A stretch of DNA of 6,593 nt from Chloroflexota bacterium (GTDB lineage: Bacteria; Chloroflexota; Dormibacteria; CF-121): NCBI GenBank assembly GCA_005889395.1, contig VBFX01000124.1, positions 1 through 6,593 on the forward strand, written 5' to 3'. Positions 1 to 6,041 of this stretch are shown in pieces. A program made the translations under genes and the position numbers. The notes beneath the pieces were generated by a model. The model did no database searches. It was given only the letters and a program-made list of their open reading frames with translations, and was not told the origin of the DNA. Position 1 is the stretch's first letter. Every line of letters begins with the position of its first letter.

Positions 1-117
1 GGCGTTGCGATCGAGCATCAAGGAACCGAGCACCGAGGCTTCCGCTTCCAGATTGTGGGGCGGCACGCGGCCGCCGGCCGCCGGCGGTGCCGGCGCGCGT
101 CTCAGGTCAACGGTCAA
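1..117 (-). CDS. dnaB: Replicative DNA helicase DnaB, N-terminal fragment (cut by window edge)
   Basis: This is the start of the hexameric replicative helicase that unwinds DNA at the fork. Only 39 codons are in the window. Residues 18-35 read VPPHNLEAEASVLGSLML, the conserved opening of the DnaB N-terminal domain (PPHNLEAE...VLG.ML). The preceding residues are a Pro/Ala/Gly/Arg-rich tail encoded by very GC-rich DNA. The proposed start is TTG at 117-115, which overlaps the rplI stop as TTGA and would couple the two genes. No Shine-Dalgarno sequence is visible before it. An in-frame GTG at 66-64, just before the conserved motif, is the alternative start. The rplI-dnaB order is common in bacteria and supports the call. 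The ATPase domain lies outside the window. Confidence 0.88.
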   Translation of the reverse strand, partial: MTVDLRRAPAPPAAGGRVPPHNLEAEASVLGSLMLDRNA

Positions 118-560
118 GCGGAGGTGACCATCAACGGGATGCGGGCCGTGACCTCCCGGTGGAGCTTCACATGAGCAGTGCCGGCCCCCATGGCCTTCAC
201 CGGTTCATCGAACTCGATCTTGCGGCGGTCCAGCGTGATCCCGTGCTGCTGCTTGAGCGCCGACGCCACGTCGGCGTTCGTCACGGCACCAAACAGCTTG
301 CCATCCTTCCCGCTCCGTAACTTCAACACCACCTGCATGGCCTCCAGCTTGACGGCCAGTGCCTTCGCCTCATCCAGCTCGCGCTGCTCGCGCTGGACCG
401 TCGTGGCCTTCACCCGATCCACTTGCTCCTGCGCGCCCTTGGTCGCCCGCTGGGCCAGCTTGCGCGGGAGCAGAAAGTTGCGCGCGTAACCATCGGCCAC
501 GTCTTTGGTCTCGCCGGCCTTTCCCGTGCCTTTCACATCCTGGGTCAGGACAACCTTCAC
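114..560 (-). CDS. rplI: 50S ribosomal protein bL9
   Basis: This large-subunit protein binds 23S rRNA near the base of the L1 stalk and reaches toward the neighbouring ribosome. The 148-residue product is full length (E. coli has 149). The N-terminal RNA-binding domain begins MKVVLTQDV. It carries the bL9 signature at about residues 11-32, with the G-x-x-K-A-G, V-A-D-G-Y-A-R-N-F and L-L-P elements. A long charged central helix spans about 41-74, and the C-terminal domain (about 76-148) contains GKLFGAVTNADVA. The start is GTG at 560-558, with GGAG six bases upstream. It overlaps the stop of the DUF1232 gene as GTGA, and its own stop overlaps the probable dnaB start as TTGA. The usual rpsF-ssb-rpsR partners are not next to it. 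Confidence 0.97.
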   Translation of the reverse strand: MKVVLTQDVKGTGKAGETKDVADGYARNFLLPRKLAQRATKGAQEQVDRVKATTVQREQRELDEAKALAVKLEAMQVVLKLRSGKDGKLFGAVTNADVASALKQQHGITLDRRKIEFDEPVKAMGAGTAHVKLHREVTARIPLMVTSA

Positions 561-955
561 GCCGTTCTCCGCCGCGAACGGGCGACCGCCAGGCCGCGCT
601 CACGCAATTCGTTCAGCCGACCCCGCAGCCCCTCGCGGCTGCGCCGCAGGTCCTGGTCGAACACGCTGGTTCCGAGCGCGATCCGTTCCTGGTGCTCGGC
701 AACCACGTCTTTGGGCGCCTTCTCGACGAACAATCGAATCGCCAGAACGGTCAGGGCCACCGCGTCCATCTCGCCGAAGACCGGAAGACGCAACGGGACA
801 TCGACCACCGGGTTCAGGATCAAGGCCATGGCGGCCGCGAGGGCGATCTTGTTGCGCTGAGGCACGCGTGGGTCTCGATAGAGACAGTAGGTCAATTTTC
901 CATAACGAGGAAGTTCCCGAGCGATTCGGCGGAGCAGCCCGAGACTGAACAGCAT
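557..955 (-). CDS. DUF1232 (YkvA-like) small membrane protein
   Basis: This 132-residue protein has no known biochemical function. Residues 20-78 follow the DUF1232 pattern: a YRDPRVP motif (26-32), then a hydrophobic stretch (about 36-50), then NPVVDVPLRLPVFGEMD (48-64). The last part matches the family core P-x-D-x-x-P-[DE]-x-[IL]-P-x-x-G-x-x-D. The second acidic residue of that core is Leu55 here, while Asp52 and Asp64 are kept. A second hydrophobic segment covers about 64-77. The C-terminal 50 residues are charged and probably helical (LRRSREGLRGRLNELRER). The start is ATG at 955-953, preceded by a good AGAGGA ribosome site. The frame stays open upstream to 1252, but that part reads against the antiporter gene and is not family-like. 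The gene overlaps rplI by four bases, so the two are probably co-translated. Confidence 0.8.
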   Translation of the reverse strand: MLFSLGLLRRIARELPRYGKLTYCLYRDPRVPQRNKIALAAAMALILNPVVDVPLRLPVFGEMDAVALTVLAIRLFVEKAPKDVVAEHQERIALGTSVFDQDLRRSREGLRGRLNELRERGLAVARSRRRTA

Positions 956-1020
956 GCTTCCTCTTTTCCCTGCGAGCCTTCGATCGCGTCGACCCTTCTC
1001 CGACGGCCGTGGCGCCGCAG

Positions 1021-1029
1021 ATTTTAGCA
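1021..1029 (-). promoter_or_regulatory. Possible extended -10 promoter for the DUF1232-rplI-dnaB cluster
   Basis: The 83-base gap between the antiporter stop and the DUF1232 start holds, on the minus strand, TGCTAAAAT. This matches the extended -10 form TG-n-TAtAAT with one mismatch. Transcription would start near 1014 and give a leader of about 60 bases. No good -35 hexamer is found at 16-18 bases upstream, although extended -10 promoters can work without one. It is the most A+T-rich spot in a very GC-rich gap. No terminator hairpin with a T run is seen in the gap, so read-through from the antiporter operon is also possible. Confidence 0.33.
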
Positions 1030-1038
1030 GAGCACAGC

Positions 1039-2151
1039 CTAAAGAACGGTTGTGACAGCTGTCTGTCGCGTTATCCCCAAAGCCTTGAATACCGGGCCTG
1101 TGGAAAGACCCTGAACAACCAGGGAGAGAAAGACAAAACCGAAGGCCAGCACCAGGATTTCGTCGTGCCGCGCAACCGCCGCCGGCACACCGAGGGCGAG
1201 CGCCAGCGAGAGCGCGCCGCGCAGCCCGGCCCACACCATCGCCAGGCGCCATGACCAGGGCCAGAGATCCGCGCGTGGGGCAGTGACCGCGAGCACCATC
1301 AGCGCCCGCGCCAGCAGCAGCACGGCCACGAGCACGAGCAAGCGTCCCCCGACCTGGACCACCTCGTCGAGACGGACCTGAAGACCTACCAGGAGAAAGA
1401 CGGCACTCGACATGAGGAAACCGAGCCGGCGCCAGAAGCGGTGGACCTGGTGGTGCGTCGACGGTTCGTAGGCCGTGCCAACGATCAGCGATATCGCGAT
1501 CACGGCGAGAAGGCCGCTCGCCCCGATCCGGTCGGCCAGCAAATAGCCGGCGTACGCCGCGAACACCGTAACCGCGATTTGGAGCGCGCGGGGAAGCGAC
1601 GCGAGGATCCGGCGCGTGAGCATCCCGATCCCGATGCCGATTACGATGCCCCCGGTCGTCTGAGAGAAGACGAGGCCGAGCACCCCCGGCGCATCGATCA
1701 CCCGCCGCTCAACCACGGCGAGCGCGACCACGAAGAGGAGCACCGCGACGGCGTCGTTGGCGAGGCTCTCGCCCTCGAGCGCGACGCGCAGCCGTTCCGG
1801 GGTGCGCAGCCGGCGCAGGGCCGCGAAGACCGAAACGGGATCGGTCGCCGCCAGGATGGCCGCCAGCAAGATAGCCTCATCGGACGGAACGCCTGCAGCC
1901 AGGAGGAGCCCAAAACTCACGGCTGCGGTCAGCACCGCTCCGGCCAGGCCCAGCAACAGGATCCACGGCAGCTCGCGACGGATCGCCGCGGCCCGCATAG
2001 AAAAGCCGGCGTCGAACAGCAGCGGCGGCAAGAAGACCGCCAGCACCAGGGTCGGGCTCACGGTGAATGCCGGCACGACGCGCGCGGTGGCGAGCGTGGC
2101 GCCCACGAGCAGCAGCAAGAACGGCCACGGCCAGCGGCGCACGGCGTTCAC
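1039..2151 (-). CDS. CPA1/NhaP-type Na+(K+)/H+ antiporter, apparently lacking the first helix
   Basis: This integral membrane protein exchanges monovalent cations for protons and serves pH and salt balance. It has 370 residues and about eleven to twelve hydrophobic helices. Family landmarks are FLPPLLFDAGF (40-50), ATDPVSVFA (102-110), EGESLANDA (126-134) with the ion-binding Asn132-Asp133 pair, and WAGLRGALSLALAL (307-320) with the conserved Arg311. These residues support an active transporter of the CPA1 group; the cation preference cannot be read. The start is GTG at 2151-2149, overlapping the cca stop as GTGA. Upstream in the same frame no ATG, GTG or TTG precedes the stop, so it cannot be extended. 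The protein begins at what aligns with the second half of the normal helix 1 to helix 2 region, leaving it about 20-30 residues short. There is no good ribosome site, so expression probably depends on translation of cca. Confidence 0.9.
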   Translation of the reverse strand: MNAVRRWPWPFLLLLVGATLATARVVPAFTVSPTLVLAVFLPPLLFDAGFSMRAAAIRRELPWILLLGLAGAVLTAAVSFGLLLAAGVPSDEAILLAAILAATDPVSVFAALRRLRTPERLRVALEGESLANDAVAVLLFVVALAVVERRVIDAPGVLGLVFSQTTGGIVIGIGIGMLTRRILASLPRALQIAVTVFAAYAGYLLADRIGASGLLAVIAISLIVGTAYEPSTHHQVHRFWRRLGFLMSSAVFLLVGLQVRLDEVVQVGGRLLVLVAVLLLARALMVLAVTAPRADLWPWSWRLAMVWAGLRGALSLALALGVPAAVARHDEILVLAFGFVFLSLVVQGLSTGPVFKALGITRQTAVTTVL

Positions 2152-3545
2152 GAGGCGAGCAGCTCGGGGTGTGCCTCCAGGTACTGCCAGGCGGCCTGCG
2201 GGTCAGGCGGCAGCGTTCCGTCGACGATGGCGTCTTCGAGGGCCGACTTGACCCGCTTGATCCAGGGTCCGGCGGGACGGCCCGTGCGCGCCATCAGCTC
2301 GTCACCCGTGAGCGGCGAGCGGATGGCGGCGATCGCGCCCGCGTCGAGCCGCCGGATGCGCCCCTCGAGGTCGTCGATCTTCTTGACATCCGGGTAATGG
2401 CTGGCCCGCATGTCGGCGCGCGCCAGGGCGAGCAGCCTGTGCAGCTGGTCGCCGGCGTCGCGCACCAGCCGGCGCACCGCCTTGTCTTCCCAGCCCTCCG
2501 GGTCGTACTGAATCGGCCGCATGTGCAGGCGGATCAACTTTGTGACGGCATCGACGACCTCACCTGGATATCGCAGGTGGCGGAGCGCGGGGCCGGCCAT
2601 GCTGGCACCGATCTCCTGGTGACCGATGAAGGTGGGTTTCCCGTCGCGCAGCTCGTGGACCGCCGGTTTCCCGACGTCGTGCAGGAGCGCCGCCAGCCGG
2701 GTGATCAGCTCCGGCGGCGCGAGCGACGCGGCGAGCAGCGCGTGGCCGAAGACGTCATGGCTGTGCCACCCGCCCTGCTGCATTCCCTTGCCGGCCTCGA
2801 GCTGCGGCACGATGCGCGGCAGGAGCCGAGTCGCATCGAGCAGCTCCAGTCCGCCCTGTACCTGATCGGCCACCAGCAGCTTCGAGAATTCGTCACGGAT
2901 GCGCTCCATGGAGACCGTCGGCGGCTGCAGCCGGCCCGATTGGTCGCGGATGGCGCTTTCGACCGACGGATCGAGCGTGAACCCAAGGGTTGTCGCGAAG
3001 CGAACCGCGCGCAGCATCCGGAGCGGGTCTTCGTCGAACGTCGTCCGCGGATCCAGCGGCGTCACGATCCGGCGCGCCTTTAGATCGGAGAGCCCGCGGC
3101 CGGTCAGGTCGAGGACGGTGCCATCCCATTCCATCAAGAGCGTGTTGACCGTGAAATCCCGCCGCATGACGTCGTCTTTCAGCGTCCCGGGGGTGACGTC
3201 CGGCTTTCGGCTGGCCGGATCGTATCGCTCGGATCGGCTGGACACGAACTCCAACGCGTGGCCAGCATCGAGGTCCAGGTGGGCCGTCCCGAAGCGCTCG
3301 AACACGACGGGTGGATGCAGATTCAACGCGGCGCTGATCGCGGTTGCCAGCTCGATCGCACCCTGACCCTCGACCAGGATGTCGACTTCGCGGATCTTCT
3401 TCGCCCGCTCTGCGCCGAGCAAGCGGTCGCGGACGTAGCCGCCGACCACCAGGGCGCGCAATCCGTGCCGCTCAGCCTGCTCCCGCACCACGCCAAACGG
3501 GCGCTCCCAATCGGAAAGCGCCGGCGGGTTAAGCGAGACGGGCAT
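2148..3545 (-). CDS. cca: CCA-adding tRNA nucleotidyltransferase with HD domain
   Basis: This enzyme builds or repairs the 3' CCA end of tRNAs from CTP and ATP, or performs only part of that addition in lineages with split enzymes. It is a class II nucleotidyltransferase of 465 residues from the chosen ATG. The head domain has GGYVRDRLLG (35-44), the metal-binding region REVDILVEG (52-60), RRDFTVN (128-134) and DEDPLRMLRAVRF (171-183). A downstream HD phosphohydrolase domain has WHSHD (260-264), LLHDVGK (287-293), FIGHQ (306-310) and Asp378 in LARADMR, so its metal ligands look complete. The first catalytic carboxylate is Glu53 rather than Asp. The start ATG at 3545-3543 overlaps the kinase gene by 17 bases. 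A GTG at 3578-3576 would add 11 residues and has a weak GGGA upstream. Full CCA-adding versus A-adding activity is not resolved. Confidence 0.93.
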   Translation of the reverse strand: MPVSLNPPALSDWERPFGVVREQAERHGLRALVVGGYVRDRLLGAERAKKIREVDILVEGQGAIELATAISAALNLHPPVVFERFGTAHLDLDAGHALEFVSSRSERYDPASRKPDVTPGTLKDDVMRRDFTVNTLLMEWDGTVLDLTGRGLSDLKARRIVTPLDPRTTFDEDPLRMLRAVRFATTLGFTLDPSVESAIRDQSGRLQPPTVSMERIRDEFSKLLVADQVQGGLELLDATRLLPRIVPQLEAGKGMQQGGWHSHDVFGHALLAASLAPPELITRLAALLHDVGKPAVHELRDGKPTFIGHQEIGASMAGPALRHLRYPGEVVDAVTKLIRLHMRPIQYDPEGWEDKAVRRLVRDAGDQLHRLLALARADMRASHYPDVKKIDDLEGRIRRLDAGAIAAIRSPLTGDELMARTGRPAGPWIKRVKSALEDAIVDGTLPPDPQAAWQYLEAHPELLAS

Positions 3546-4488
3546 GCCGGGCGCGAAGGCGTGCGTACTCGACGGCACCGATCAATCCCACATCGTCGCC
3601 CAGCGCGGGCCGGACAATCCGCAGACCGCGCCGCGCCGCCTTCCACGAGGAGACGTTCATCGAGCGGCGCATAGGGCCGAGCAGGAAGTTTCCGGCTTTG
3701 ATCACGCTCCCCCCGAGCACGATCAGTTGCGGATTGAAGAGGTTGACGAGGGTTCCCATCGCGATGCCGAGGTAGGTACCAGCGTTTTCGAGGATCGCCG
3801 TCGCCAGCTCGTCGCCGGCCCGCGCCGCGCGAACAACGTCCTCCGCTAGCGGGTGCTCGAGACCGTGCAGCGCGCTGCCTGGTGCGTCCGGGGCCAACTC
3901 GCGCGCGGCGCGGCTGATCCCGGTCCCGCTGGCGATCGACTCCAGGTCGCCCCGTTGCCCGCAGGTGCAGAGGGGCCCATCCGGCTTCAGCACGATGTGG
4001 CCGACCTCGCCCGCGATGCCGTGGGCCCCCGCATAGAGCTCACCGCCGAGCAGGATGCCAGCCCCGATGCCGGTGGATACCGTAACGTAGATCATCTCGC
4101 TCGCCCCACGCGCGGCGCCGCGTCGATGCTCGCCCAGCGCGGCGAGGTGTGCGTCGTGATGGAGGAAGCTGGGGATACCGGTGGCACGGGTCAGAATCCG
4201 ATTGAGGGGGACATTCCTGAAGCCGGGCAGGTTGCCGGGACTGATGACGAGTCCCGCCGCCGGATCCACCGGTCCGGGCAGGCCGATGCCCAGCGCCCGC
4301 ACCCGACGCCCTGCGGTGCCGTCCTCTTCGAGGGCTTCCCTGACCGCCGCCACGATGCGCTTGATGACGTGCTGCCGTCCCCGCGCGGCCTCGGTGGGCC
4401 GCCGGACGACAGTGGTCAGGCGTCCGCGATCATCCGCCACCGCAACGCGCAGCTGCGTCCCGCCCAGGTCGACGCCGATCAAGCCCAT
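3529..4488 (-). CDS. ROK-family sugar kinase (glucokinase-like) with altered motifs
   Basis: This is probably a cytoplasmic ATP-dependent hexose kinase, most like the ROK glucokinases. It has 319 residues, the usual family length. The phosphate-binding loop is GVDLGGT (5-11), GIGLPGPVD (67-75) follows, and the adenosine-side motif is STGIGAGILLGGELYAGAHG (138-157). Glu161 and GH at 163-164 match the sugar and zinc positions, and LGGSVI (258-263) is the C-terminal motif. Two motifs are unusual. The catalytic segment reads HHDAHLAALGE (110-120) instead of the common NDANAAALGE, though the catalytic Asp112 is kept. The zinc motif CxCGxxGCxE reads CTCGQRGDLE (174-183), with Asp in place of the third Cys. 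The substrate is therefore uncertain. The start ATG at 4488-4486 places DLGGT at residue 7. The gene lies 26 bases after the transporter gene and overlaps cca. Confidence 0.92.
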   Translation of the reverse strand: MGLIGVDLGGTQLRVAVADDRGRLTTVVRRPTEAARGRQHVIKRIVAAVREALEEDGTAGRRVRALGIGLPGPVDPAAGLVISPGNLPGFRNVPLNRILTRATGIPSFLHHDAHLAALGEHRRGAARGASEMIYVTVSTGIGAGILLGGELYAGAHGIAGEVGHIVLKPDGPLCTCGQRGDLESIASGTGISRAARELAPDAPGSALHGLEHPLAEDVVRAARAGDELATAILENAGTYLGIAMGTLVNLFNPQLIVLGGSVIKAGNFLLGPMRRSMNVSSWKAARRGLRIVRPALGDDVGLIGAVEYARLRARHARLA

Positions 4489-4514
4489 AGTTGTCGCGGC
4501 TCAGAATAGTCCCG

Positions 4515-6041
4515 CTATCGCCAGCGAGGCCGGGGCAACGGCCGCAGGGTCGCCGCCGCCAGCAGCGCACCGATGAACAGCGCGATGGCCGTGGATCGAA
4601 AGATCAGGTGGTACTCGTCGAAGATGGCACCCTTCACCTTGCCCGCGTAAATGGCGAATTGGGTCGCGAAGTTCGGGTTCAGGCCAGGGAGCGGCGGGAG
4701 CAGGTGCGCCGTCGCGCGGTGAAATTCCCAGAGTCCAAAGCCGGCCACCAGGGAGAAGCCGACGAGCATGCCGACCAATCGCATGATGATGAGGAACGAC
4801 GCGCCGGCGCCGCGTTCCGCTTCGCCGACCGCGTCCAGAAGGGCCGCGCTCACCGGCGCGATTTCGATGCCGAGGCCCAGCCCGGTCAGGAACAGCTCGC
4901 CATCGGCCACCGTAAAGGGCAGACCGAGCAGGTGCGGCTTGAGCGAGCCTTCGTTCCACCCGGACAGCATGAAAAACCCTGCCGCGGCGAGGACGAGGCC
5001 GAGCGCCGCGACAGCGCGGTAGCTCCTGAGCCGCTGCGCCATAAATCCACCAAGAAGGGCGCCGATCGGGATGCCGAGCATCAGACGGAAGAGCAGGAGC
5101 GCCGCGCCGCTGGCATTCATCGAGAAGACGGCGTTGGCGAGCACCGGAATATAGACGAGGGCGACCATCAGGCCCGCACCCGCGATTGCATTGGTCAACG
5201 CCGACCCGGTGAACGAGGAATCGCGAAAGCGGCGAACGTTGATCAACGGCTGGGGGGTTCGGTGCTCGTGCCAGACGAAGAGCCCGAAACACACAAGGGC
5301 CAGTGGCGCCTGCCAGAAGAAGCCCTCCCCCACCGGGCTCTGCTCCGGGTTGGCGGCGTAGAGCGCCAGCGTCAGGAGCGCCAGCCCCGCGGTCGCCAGC
5401 AAGGCCCCAAGCCAGTCGAGGCTGGCTTCGCGGTGGGGTTCACCTCCGGCCCGGATCTCCGGCCAGAGTCCCCAGAGGAGCAGGGCCGCGAAGGGGATGT
5501 TGATCCAGAAAATCCAGGTCCAGCCAAAGGATGAGGCGGTGATCAGGCCGCCCCACAACGGTCCCAACACGCTGCCGACCTCCTGCAGCGCGCTCACGGC
5601 GCCGAGCACGGGACTGCGGCCAGCGGCGGGATACAGGTCGGCCGCCAGCGCCAGCACGGCCGGGACGAGGGCGCCGCCGCCGGCGCCTTGCAGCACCCGG
5701 CCGGTCACCAGCTGCGACAGCGACGGGGCCGTCGCTGTGAGGAAGGAGCCGAAGGCGAAAAGCAAAAGACAACCGGCAAAGAGCCGCAGGCGTCCGAAGC
5801 GATCACTGAGCCCGCCGGCAATCGGCATGATGGCGAGGTAGCCGAGCAGGAAGCCGGTGATGATCGGCGTCGCCTGTTCCGGACGGTTGACGGCGATGTT
5901 GACCGACTTCAGCATCGGTAGCAACGCCGTCACCACGACATAGGCGTCGAGGGAGGCGAGGAAGAGCCCGGCGCCGGTCAGCGCGAGGAGGACCGACCGG
6001 TTAGCCGAGCGGCGGCGGAGTGACCGAAACGGGGTGATCAT
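4515..6041 (-). CDS. P55-like MFS transporter, 14 helices, partner of the lipoprotein
   Basis: This inner-membrane major facilitator of the DHA2 type has 508 residues and about 14 predicted helices. Visible motifs are LDAYVVV in helix 1 (31-37, Asp32), motif A as GGLSDRFGR (76-84), GRVLQGAGGGAL in helix 4 (114-125) and motif C as QEVGSVLGPLWGG (153-165). From memory, it resembles mycobacterial P55 (Rv1410c) throughout. P55 has LDTYVVV, QELGSVLGP and a matching LLG-LFTV...LGLGL segment, which here lies at about 371-393; the helix 13 arginine is Arg421. P55 works with lipoprotein LprG to move triacylglycerides and glycolipids out of the inner membrane, so lipid export is more likely than drug efflux. 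The start ATG at 6041-6039 overlaps the lipoprotein gene by 41 bases. An ATG at 6083 would add 14 residues rich in Arg and Ser. Neither has a Shine-Dalgarno sequence, which suggests coupling. Confidence 0.9.
   Translation of the reverse strand: MITPFRSLRRRSANRSVLLALTGAGLFLASLDAYVVVTALLPMLKSVNIAVNRPEQATPIITGFLLGYLAIMPIAGGLSDRFGRLRLFAGCLLLFAFGSFLTATAPSLSQLVTGRVLQGAGGGALVPAVLALAADLYPAAGRSPVLGAVSALQEVGSVLGPLWGGLITASSFGWTWIFWINIPFAALLLWGLWPEIRAGGEPHREASLDWLGALLATAGLALLTLALYAANPEQSPVGEGFFWQAPLALVCFGLFVWHEHRTPQPLINVRRFRDSSFTGSALTNAIAGAGLMVALVYIPVLANAVFSMNASGAALLLFRLMLGIPIGALLGGFMAQRLRSYRAVAALGLVLAAAGFFMLSGWNEGSLKPHLLGLPFTVADGELFLTGLGLGIEIAPVSAALLDAVGEAERGAGASFLIIMRLVGMLVGFSLVAGFGLWEFHRATAHLLPPLPGLNPNFATQFAIYAGKVKGAIFDEYHLIFRSTAIALFIGALLAAATLRPLPRPRWR

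Noticed and set aside
359..1027. A 222-codon plus-strand frame across rplI and the DUF1232 gene.
   Set aside because: It is antisense to two supported genes, and the Arg/Pro-rich product looks like a shadow frame.
956..1038. Possible terminator after the antiporter gene.
   Set aside because: Short palindromes such as ACGGCCGT and GGCGCC occur, but no stem is followed by a T run on the minus strand.
1054..1063. Perfect palindrome GACAGCTGTC as a possible operator.
   Set aside because: It is only 10 bases long and lies inside the antiporter C-terminal coding region. A match of this size is expected by chance, and it does not extend outward.
956..1252. A 99-codon N-terminal extension of the DUF1232 frame.
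   Set aside because: It runs through the antiporter 3' end in another frame and has no family similarity. The ATG at 955 has a good ribosome site.
1441..2397. A 318-codon open frame on the plus strand opposite the antiporter and cca genes.
   Set aside because: It is hydrophilic and biased in composition, spans two genes on the other strand and shows no domain.
2067..3083. A 338-codon open frame on the plus strand opposite cca.
   Set aside because: It is antisense to the conserved CCA-adding enzyme. The product has no recognisable motif and no ribosome site.
4491..5534. A 347-codon open frame on the plus strand opposite the transporter gene.
   Set aside because: It lies wholly antisense to a well-supported MFS gene. 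Its translation is Arg/Gln/Glu/Gly-rich low-complexity sequence with no domain, as expected from GC-rich third positions.
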